From positions 2,356,001 through 2,420,000 of the forward strand of contig NZ_AP024238.1 in assembly GCF_019973615.1 (NCBI RefSeq): DNA of 64,000 nucleotides. Reading direction: 5' to 3'. This DNA is from Rhodoferax lithotrophicus (GTDB lineage Bacteria > Pseudomonadota > Gammaproteobacteria > Burkholderiales > Burkholderiaceae_C). Under the pieces are notes generated by a model, which was not told the DNA's origin, ran no database searches, and worked only from the letters and a program-made list of their open reading frames with translations. Shown in pieces: positions 57,729 to 64,000 of the stretch (position 1 is its first letter; each line of letters opens with the position of its first letter). The position numbers and the translations under genes were made by a program.

Positions 57729-59933
57729 GTGACAGCAAAAGCAAAAAATGAAGGTGTTGCTCTGGATGCCCTGTGCGCCATAGCTCGTCTGCACCAAACC
57801 GCCGCTGACCCGGCCACCCTGGCGCACCAGCTGGGTCTCTCCAGCAGTGAACCGCTCACCACACCTGACCTGCTGCAAGCCGCCCAGCACCTTGGCCTCA
57901 AAGCCAAGCTCAGTCGCAGCACACCAGAGCGTCTGGCCCTGATTCCCTTGCCTGCACTGGCCCTGATGCGTTCGGATGACGATAGTTTGCGAGTGGTGGT
58001 ACTGGCCCAAAGCGACGGCAAACGGGTGCTGCTCCAGGATTTTGCGCAAGGTAGCACTGGTCGTCCGACCATCGAACCGGTTGAAGTCTTTGCCAGCCAG
58101 TGGACCGGCCAACTCATTTTGATCAGCAGCCGCGCCAGCTTGGCCGGTGCACTGGCCAAGTTTGACTTCTCATGGTTCATCCCCGCGCTGGTCAAGTACC
58201 GCAAGCTACTCGGTGAAGTGCTGTTGATCTCTTTCATGCTGCAACTCTTTGGCCTGGTGTCGCCTTTGTTCTTCCAGGTGGTCATGGACAAAGTTCTCGT
58301 CCACAAAGGCATGACCACGCTGGACGTGCTCGTCATCGGACTGGTCATCGTCGTCATCTTCGAGAGTGTGCTCAATGCCCTGCGTGCCTACGTCTTCAGC
58401 CACACCACCAGCCGCATCGATGTCGAGCTCGGTGCCCGCTTGTTTCGCCACCTGGTGCAACTGCCCCTGGCCTACTTCCAGACCCGCCGGGTGGGGGATT
58501 CGGTGGCCCGGGTGCGCGAGCTGGAGAACATCCGCAGCTTTCTCACCGGTAATGCCTTGACCGTGCTGCTGGATGTGTTCTTCTCCATCGTCTTTATTGG
58601 GGTGATGTTCTTCTACAGCGTACCGCTGACACTCATCGTGCTGGTCAGTTTGCCGCTGTACTTTGGTCTGAGCCTGGCAGTTGTCCCCATCCTGCGCAGC
58701 AGATTGGATGTCAAGTTTGCCCGAGGGGCCGAGAACCAGTCCATGCTGGTCGAAACCGTCACGGGCATCCAGACCGTCAAAGCCACCGCGCTGGAGCCTG
58801 CCTTTTGCAAACGCTGGGACAACCAGCTGGCCGCCTATGTCTCTGCCAGCTTCAAAACCCAGAACCTCGCCACCGTGGCCCACGAAGCTGTCAACCTGAT
58901 TGGCAAGCTGGTCAATGCCGCCACCCTCTGGTACGGCGCCCACCTGGTGATGAACAACGATGTCGTCACCGGTGTCGGTTTGACGGTCGGCCAGTTCGTC
59001 GCCTTCAACATGTTTGCCCAAAGAGTGTCGCAACCCATCATGCGGATGGCCCAACTTTGGACAGATTTTCAACAAACCGGTATCTCGGTAGCCCGCCTGG
59101 GCGACATTCTCAACACCCGCACCGAAGTACCCCCCAGCAGCACCGCCCAGTTGCCGGCCCTCAAAGGCCGCATCACCCTCGACCAGATCAGCTTTCGCTA
59201 TCGCCCTGAAAGCACCCCGGTCTTGAACAGCGTCAGCCTGGACATCAGGCCCGGTGAAATCATCGGCATCGTCGGCCGCTCAGGTTCGGGCAAAAGCACC
59301 CTGACCAAGCTGGTGCAGCGCCTGTACACGCCAGAGGGCGGCAGGCTGTTGGTGGACGGTATCGACATCAGCCTGATCGATGCCGCACAACTGCGCCGCC
59401 AAGTCGGTGTCGTCTTGCAAGAAAACCTGCTGTTCAACCGCAGTGTGCGGGAGAACATCGCCATCACCGACCCGGCAGCCCCCATTGAAGCGGTGATGCG
59501 CGTGGCCCAACTGGCAGGTGCCCACGACTTCATCAGCGAACTCACCGAAGGCTATGACACCGTGGTCGGTGAACAGGGTGGCTCCTTAAGTGGCGGCCAA
59601 CGCCAGCGCATCGCCATCGCGCGTGCCCTGTTCACCAACCCGCGCATCCTGATCCTGGACGAAGCCACCAGCGCCCTGGACTACGAGAGTGAAGCCATCA
59701 TCCAGAAGAACATGGCCCACATCTGCCAAGGCCGCACCGTGCTGATCATTGCCCACCGCCTGTCTGCCGTGCGCCACGCCCACCGCATCATCGTCATGGA
59801 CAAAGGCCGAATAGTCGAAGCCGGGCCCCATGACACCTTGGTCAAACACCCCCAAGGCCTCTACGCCCACCTGTGGCGCATGCAGGATGGCGGGCGGCCT
59901 ACCGAAGAAGAGAAAGAAGAAGTCAGCGCATGA
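57729..59933 (+). CDS. Type I secretion ABC transporter (HlyB/PrtD type with C39-like domain)
   Basis: About 734 residues from GTG 57729 (AGGGA site upstream; the frame is open from ATG 57618). Residues 1-130 form a C39-like domain without an evident Cys-containing QxxxxDCG motif, so not a processing peptidase. Then membrane spans (LLISFMLQLFGLVSPLFFQVVMD), and an ATPase with Walker A GRSGSGKST, signature LSGGQRQRIAIARAL and Walker B ILILDEATSALD. It exports a protein in one step across both membranes. HlyD overlaps it by 4 bases; no TolC gene is in the window. Confidence 0.9.
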   Translation: MTAKAKNEGVALDALCAIARLHQTAADPATLAHQLGLSSSEPLTTPDLLQAAQHLGLKAKLSRSTPERLALIPLPALALMRSDDDSLRVVVLAQSDGKRVLLQDFAQGSTGRPTIEPVEVFASQWTGQLILISSRASLAGALAKFDFSWFIPALVKYRKLLGEVLLISFMLQLFGLVSPLFFQVVMDKVLVHKGMTTLDVLVIGLVIVVIFESVLNALRAYVFSHTTSRIDVELGARLFRHLVQLPLAYFQTRRVGDSVARVRELENIRSFLTGNALTVLLDVFFSIVFIGVMFFYSVPLTLIVLVSLPLYFGLSLAVVPILRSRLDVKFARGAENQSMLVETVTGIQTVKATALEPAFCKRWDNQLAAYVSASFKTQNLATVAHEAVNLIGKLVNAATLWYGAHLVMNNDVVTGVGLTVGQFVAFNMFAQRVSQPIMRMAQLWTDFQQTGISVARLGDILNTRTEVPPSSTAQLPALKGRITLDQISFRYRPESTPVLNSVSLDIRPGEIIGIVGRSGSGKSTLTKLVQRLYTPEGGRLLVDGIDISLIDAAQLRRQVGVVLQENLLFNRSVRENIAITDPAAPIEAVMRVAQLAGAHDFISELTEGYDTVVGEQGGSLSGGQRQRIAIARALFTNPRILILDEATSALDYESEAIIQKNMAHICQGRTVLIIAHRLSAVRHAHRIIVMDKGRIVEAGPHDTLVKHPQGLYAHLWRMQDGGRPTEEEKEEVSA

Positions 59934-61369
59934 AGACCCAACACCCCCTGCGCGAACTCCTCTCCCGCTACAAAGCCATCTTCCAGCATGCCTGGGTCCA
60001 CCGCGCCGAGCTGGCGGGCCCCAGCCGCCTGGCTGATGAAGTCGCTTTTCTTCCAGCCGCCCTGAGTCTGGTGGAAACCCCGGTGCACCCAGCCCCGCGC
60101 CGCCTTGCCTATGGCCTGATGGCCTTGTTTGTCATCGCCCTGGTCTGGGCCTACTTTGGCCAGGTTGACATCGTCGCCGTGGCCCCTGGGCGCATCATCG
60201 TCAGCGAGCGCACCAAAGTTATCCAGCCGCTGGAAGCCAGCATCGTCAAAAAGGTACGGGTCAAAGACGGCGATAGGGTCACCGCAGGCCAAGTGCTGGT
60301 CGAATTGGATCCCACCATGGCCAGCGCCGACAGTGCCAACGTGCAAGAACAGCTGCACACCCAGGCCTCGGAAATCATGCGCACCAGAGCCCTGCTCAAG
60401 GCACTCTCAAATTCAGAGCTTCCTGCGCAGATCAATACTGCGCTAGAGCCCTATTTAGCCTATAAACCCAGTCCAACACTGGCCCCATCCATCCAGGCCC
60501 AATTGCAATCCGAATGGCAAGACATCCGCGCCAAACTCGCCAAGCTTGATGCCGAAGCGAACCGCCGCCAGGCCGAAATGGCTACCGTCAAAGCCAGCAT
60601 CGCCAAACTGGAAGCCACCCTGCCCATGGCGCAAGCGCGAGAGGCGGACTTCAAAACCCTGGTCGCCCAAGGCTTCATGTCCGGCCACGCCACCCAGGAC
60701 AAAACCCGGGATCGCATCGAACTGGAGCGCGACCTGGCCGTGCAACGCGCCCGGCTGGCTGAAGTGCAGTCCACTGCCGCAGAGACCGAGCAAGCCAAAG
60801 CCGCTTACCGAACCGACACCCAGCGATCCTTAAGCGAACGCCTGGCCCAGGCCAGTAGCAAACACAGCCAACTGCAAGCCGACTCCGCCAAAGCCACGCA
60901 GCGTGAACGCCAAACCCAGCTCACCGCCCCGGTGGACGGCATCGTGCAGCAACTGGCGGTGCACTCGGTGGGTGGGGTGGTCACCAGCGCCCAGCCTTTG
61001 ATGATCGTCGTGCCCGACAGCCCCACGGTGACGGCCGAGGTGAGCATTGCCAACCAGGACATTGGCTTTGTGAATGCGGGCCAGCTGGCTGCGGTGAAGC
61101 TGGAGACCTTTGCCTACACCAAGTACGGCACGGTTGATGCCAGGGTGGATGTGGTCACGGCAGATGCGGTGACCGATGACAAGAAGGGCAGTTACTACCC
61201 GGCCATTCTGACCCTGAGTCAGCGCGACATGCTGATCGACGGCAAGCGCATTCCCTTGAGCCCGGGGATGAACATCACGGCGGAGATCAAGACCGGGCAG
61301 AGACGGATCATTGAGTACCTGCTGAGTCCGGTGCAGAGGGCGGGGAGTGAGAGTTTGCGGGAGCGGTAG
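59930..61369 (+). CDS. HlyD-family membrane fusion protein
   Basis: A 479-residue adaptor from ATG 59930. A single membrane span (RLAYGLMALFVIALVWAYF) at about 60, then VAVAPGRIIVSERTKVIQPLEASIVKKVRVKDGDRVTAGQVLVELD, a long coiled coil (about 170-350), and the barrel-like VDGIVQQLAV with the C-terminal LSPGMNITAEIKTGQRRIIEYLLSP signature. It bridges the ABC transporter and an outer-membrane channel. Residues about 163-180 are encoded by repeat copy 8. Confidence 0.92.
   Translation: MKTQHPLRELLSRYKAIFQHAWVHRAELAGPSRLADEVAFLPAALSLVETPVHPAPRRLAYGLMALFVIALVWAYFGQVDIVAVAPGRIIVSERTKVIQPLEASIVKKVRVKDGDRVTAGQVLVELDPTMASADSANVQEQLHTQASEIMRTRALLKALSNSELPAQINTALEPYLAYKPSPTLAPSIQAQLQSEWQDIRAKLAKLDAEANRRQAEMATVKASIAKLEATLPMAQAREADFKTLVAQGFMSGHATQDKTRDRIELERDLAVQRARLAEVQSTAAETEQAKAAYRTDTQRSLSERLAQASSKHSQLQADSAKATQRERQTQLTAPVDGIVQQLAVHSVGGVVTSAQPLMIVVPDSPTVTAEVSIANQDIGFVNAGQLAAVKLETFAYTKYGTVDARVDVVTADAVTDDKKGSYYPAILTLSQRDMLIDGKRIPLSPGMNITAEIKTGQRRIIEYLLSPVQRAGSESLRER
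60413..60466. repeat. Dispersed repeat, copy 8, inside the HlyD gene
   Basis: CTTCCTGCGCAGATCAATACTGCGCTAGAGCCCTATTTAGCCTATAAA shares GCGCAG, GCGCTAGAGCC and TATAAA words with the other copies. It keeps the frame, giving ELPAQINTALEPYLAYK. Confidence 0.6.
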
Positions 61370-61377
61370 TAGGTGTC

Positions 61378-62499
61378 ATGGGGCGCGGATACACGGTTAA
61401 CTACAGGAGATTAAAAACTATGAATTTAATAGCTGGTTGTGCGCATCCATTGGGCGCTAGAGGGGGATTTTTTTGTGAGAGGTTAAAACGATGTTTAAGA
61501 AGACGGACTGACGACACTTGCATTGTGGATAACGAGGGCGATGTGATTGTGGAGCCCGACAGCGTGATCGCCAGCGCCGGTGATGACCGCGTGCAAGGCG
61601 GCCTGGACAACGACCAGATCGACGGCATGGGTGACACGCCAGATCAAAATTTTATTGAAAGGTTGCTGCGCCAGGAACTGGGCGCTGCGGGTGTGCAGAC
61701 CACTTCGTCCAGTACGAGATTTTTGGACAAATTTGTAGCTGATCTCGGGCGTATGACGTCCACGGACGGGACTATAGCCAATGCCCGTTGGCAAAAGTCC
61801 CTGACAGTGACTGCCATGGATTACAACAACAACAAGGAGGCAACCAACGCCAAGCAATTCTTCACCTTGACATCGGGTGCCATCTACTTCGATCTAAAAG
61901 ACATCAACCCCGCCACGCTCAAAAGCCTGCCACTCCTTAAAACAGCCGCCTCCAGCACCGCAACCGGTGACGACCCCTTTGTGGGCGGATCAGAAATCGC
62001 CAACGCCACAGCCTGGCATGTGCAAACCGGCAGCGGAGCCATGAATTGGCAGGAAAGCACCGTCGCCAACGACTTGGCTATTGGTGGTGCAGGTGCTGAT
62101 GTACTACGCGGCGGGCAGGGTGACATGGACACACCGTATCTGGCCGGACAATTCCACGCTGATGATTACCTGGATGGTGGAGACGGCAACGATGTCCTGT
62201 CGGGCGATGCGGAGGTGGCGCAACTGGCCCTAGCGTTCCACGGCAATGACCACCTTGATGGTGGCTCGGGTGATGACACGCTACTGGGCGGCGGGGGCTA
62301 TGACATCTTGCTCGGAGGTGATGGTACAGACAAGCTGTGGGGCGAAGAACCGTGTTTACGACGGCGACGTAAACACTTAAACATTAAAGGCGATCACGCA
62401 GGTTCTATGTGGCTGATGAGGTACAAAGAATTGGGGTTCCGCATGAATAGCGTGCGGCGTCATTCCAGCACCGACAACGGAGAATTTTCAAATGTCTAA
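61378..62499 (+). pseudogene. Decayed RTX (calcium-binding repeat) protein fragment
   Basis: A 373-codon frame whose start lies in repeat copy 9 (ATG 61420) or just before. It contains RTX-like nonapeptides (GGAGADVLRGG, LDGGDGNDVLSGD, DGGSGDDTLLGGGGYDILLGGDGTDKLWGE). After codon 322 (near 62341) the frame turns to basic residues, EPCLRRRRKHLN. A +1 reading gives NRVYDGDVNT and then a stop, suggesting a frameshift. No lipase or protease domain is left, so it seems a deletion remnant of a large secreted protein, substrate of the upstream secretion system. Confidence 0.7.
61419..61475. repeat. Dispersed intergenic repeat, copy 9
   Basis: TATGAATTTAATAGCTGGTT, GTGCGCATCCATTGGGCGCTAGAGG and a T-rich end match copy 2 word for word in several places. 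It supplies the first ATG of the broken RTX frame. Confidence 0.7.
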
Positions 62500-63148
62500 A
62501 TGGCTCATCCCACTATGCAGCGTCGCCGCACTCGCAAGCGTCGGCTGCGACAGAACCCCACAAATCGTCAATGCCATGCAACCAACCCTATCCACTCAAG
62601 TAACGCACAACGGTAAAAAGATCGACATCGCCGAATGGAAAGAAGAAGTCCGGCTATTTGATGGCCGCACCGTCATTGTTAGGCGCAAGGCCACCGCGTA
62701 CGCGGGTGGGTTTCCGAATGCGTCCCGTGGCAGTGACATTTCTACGGAATTTAAATATGAACCTATGGGAATAACTTGGAAGCATGAGATGAGTGATGTC
62801 AGTATCCGCCACCCAATTGCATTCGAGATTTTCAATGGTGTTGCTTATCTTGTTCTCTATGTTGGTGATCGATCTCTTTTGTTTTGTGCAGACAAACCAC
62901 CAACTCAATATCTGGCCCAGTTTTTGAAATGGTCTGGTGGGGCATGGACGGAGGTCCCACAGGTCGATTTTCCCTCTGACAAGGCACTTCTCAATCTGTC
63001 CAGCGATTATTGGGGTCACACCGCCAAGGATGACGCCAAAGGCCTAATTCCTTGGGAGGGTAAGCGAACCGGTGGCAACGATGGCGAAACCGTAAAGAGC
63101 TTCTTCGAAGGATATCACCGCGTGTGCTCACTCCATCAAAAGAAATAA
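62492..63148 (+). CDS. Lipoprotein of unknown function
   Basis: A 218-residue protein with a lipoprotein signal (MSKWLIPLCSVAALASVGC, lipid Cys19). The mature part has no recognised domain; it contains DGRTVIVRRKATAYAG and tryptophan-rich segments (FLKWSGGAWTEVPQVDFPSD). It overlaps the broken RTX frame by 8 bases and precedes a lipase-like gene, so it may be an outer-membrane partner or immunity-like factor. That is inference from position only. Confidence 0.75.
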   Translation: MSKWLIPLCSVAALASVGCDRTPQIVNAMQPTLSTQVTHNGKKIDIAEWKEEVRLFDGRTVIVRRKATAYAGGFPNASRGSDISTEFKYEPMGITWKHEMSDVSIRHPIAFEIFNGVAYLVLYVGDRSLLFCADKPPTQYLAQFLKWSGGAWTEVPQVDFPSDKALLNLSSDYWGHTAKDDAKGLIPWEGKRTGGNDGETVKSFFEGYHRVCSLHQKK

Positions 63149-63186
63149 CCTGCCTTTATAAATTCTGATTTTTTTGAGAACCAATC

Positions 63187-64000
63187 ATGACAACCAATCT
63201 TGAATACGCGCTCTTCTCCGCCAATGTGTATGGCAACTCACCTCTGGTGCGATACGAACAGAACACCCTTCCAATACCCGACGGCTGGGACCCCATAGGA
63301 ACACCGGTCATTCTGTCAGATGGCTTCATGGCCCGCGCCTACCAAAAGGGCAGCGAAATCGTTATCTCCTATGCCGGCACCACAAACGAAGACGCAATGG
63401 ACTGGCTGACCGGCAACGTTCCCGGGGCAAGCGCTGGCTATCTCGCCCCTCAAATTACCGATGCCGCCAAGTTCTATCTGGATGTGGTTAAGAACAACCC
63501 CGGCGTTAGCAACATCAGTTTTACCGGGCACTCCATGGGTGGCGGTCTGGCATCCCTGATGGCGGTGTACTTTGACAAACCCGCCGTGGTGTTTGACCAG
63601 GCCCCATTTCAAAAGAGCGCGGACTCTTCCACCGTGGTCAGCGCGCTGAAGAACGCATTGACTGCTGCGGGCTACACCTTGCCCAGCACGTTTTCCTCCT
63701 ATATCGCTTTGGACCCCACCGGCGCGCTGATCCCCAGCCCGACTCGTCAAGCCCGTGATGAACAGGTCACCCAGATTTACACCAAAGGCGAAGCCCTGTC
63801 CTTGGCCAGCACGACCATGTTGAATTTTGTTTCCGCGGGTTTGGGCCTGATCAGTCCCAAACTGTGGATGCTGGGGGCGGGGGTAGACAAAGTGTGTGGC
63901 AGTGAGATTGAAATTGATCCGCATGCCCAAACCGTTCTGGACTGGGGTACCACAGCATGGGGCTACACGGTAACCAGTGGCGACCCGGTCACCTTGCACT
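63187..64000 (+). CDS. Lipase-like alpha/beta hydrolase, N-terminal part (runs off the window)
   Basis: An open frame from ATG 63187 to the window end (271 codons, no stop). The class 3 lipase-like pattern is clear: VISYAGTTNEDAMDWLTGN (an oxyanion region), then ISFTGHSMGGGLASLMAVYF with nucleophile Ser116. No signal peptide is seen, which suits a type I secretion substrate with C-terminal RTX repeats beyond the edge. It is 38 bases after the lipoprotein stop. A minus-strand shadow frame covers the same bases. Confidence 0.8.
   Translation, partial: MTTNLEYALFSANVYGNSPLVRYEQNTLPIPDGWDPIGTPVILSDGFMARAYQKGSEIVISYAGTTNEDAMDWLTGNVPGASAGYLAPQITDAAKFYLDVVKNNPGVSNISFTGHSMGGGLASLMAVYFDKPAVVFDQAPFQKSADSSTVVSALKNALTAAGYTLPSTFSSYIALDPTGALIPSPTRQARDEQVTQIYTKGEALSLASTTMLNFVSAGLGLISPKLWMLGAGVDKVCGSEIEIDPHAQTVLDWGTTAWGYTVTSGDPVTLH

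Noticed and set aside
63316..63999. Minus-strand frame at the right edge
   Set aside because: The plus strand has an open lipase-like frame with GHSMGGG; the minus frame has no domain.

Overview
The window looks like the chromosome of a betaproteobacterium of the Comamonadaceae, close to Rhodoferax, Polaromonas or Comamonas. The basis is the protein families, the arrangement of the protocatechuate 4,5-cleavage genes, and a scattered intergenic repeat (core like TTAATAGCT...GCGC...GGGC(GC)TAGAG...TTATAAA) that I recall as common in this family. No rRNA, tRNA or CRISPR array was seen.

Region 1 (1-11.4 kb) is a catabolic locus for hydroxycinnamate or phenylpropanoid acids: a CoA ligase (cut by the window edge), thiolase, SDR dehydrogenase, hotdog thioesterase, a Liv-type ABC importer with a fused LivM-LivG subunit, a porin, an acyl-CoA dehydrogenase and a MarR regulator. 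Together they fit uptake, CoA activation, beta-oxidative side-chain shortening and release of a hydroxybenzoate. Region 2 (11.5-24.8 kb) continues the route: LysR regulator, a ModA-like protein without an obvious signal peptide, pobA (4-hydroxybenzoate to protocatechuate), ligJ, ligK, a DUF1932-type dehydrogenase, then ligI, ligA, ligB and ligC. The lig genes are split by a 4-kb insert (17.3-21.3 kb) of two toxin-antitoxin pairs, a restriction-type gene broken by one amber codon, and an alpha/beta hydrolase.

Region 3 (24.9-37.3 kb) is the most unusual part. Twelve same-strand genes, most overlapping by 4-14 bases, encode two GNAT-like proteins, a GH3-type acyl-adenylating enzyme, four B12-binding-type radical SAM proteins, an AurF-like diiron oxygenase, a fatty-acid desaturase, two membrane proteins of unknown function and an exported NTF2-like protein. 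It has no PKS or NRPS and reads as an undescribed biosynthetic operon, probably for a modified lipid or amide. A PAP2 phosphatase gene converges on its end.

Region 4 (38-47 kb) holds mixed genes: a VapBC pair, a nitroreductase, the yqiJ-yqiK (flotillin) pair, a GNAT, an Lrp regulator divergent from a class V aminotransferase, and a UvrD-like helicase. Region 5 (46.7-55.5 kb) is a signalling block: a periplasmic sugar-binding lipoprotein, a hybrid histidine kinase, a 1290-residue REC-PAS-GAF-GGDEF-EAL-CZB protein and a REC-GGDEF protein. Region 6 (55.5-64 kb) has an RlhA-like U32 protein, a type I secretion ABC transporter with its HlyD adaptor, a decayed RTX fragment, a lipoprotein, and the start of a lipase-like protein that runs off the window.

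Several inverted repeats sit exactly at promoters or in front of toxin-antitoxin genes and are listed as candidate operators. All function calls rest on reading motifs by eye; no database search was run.
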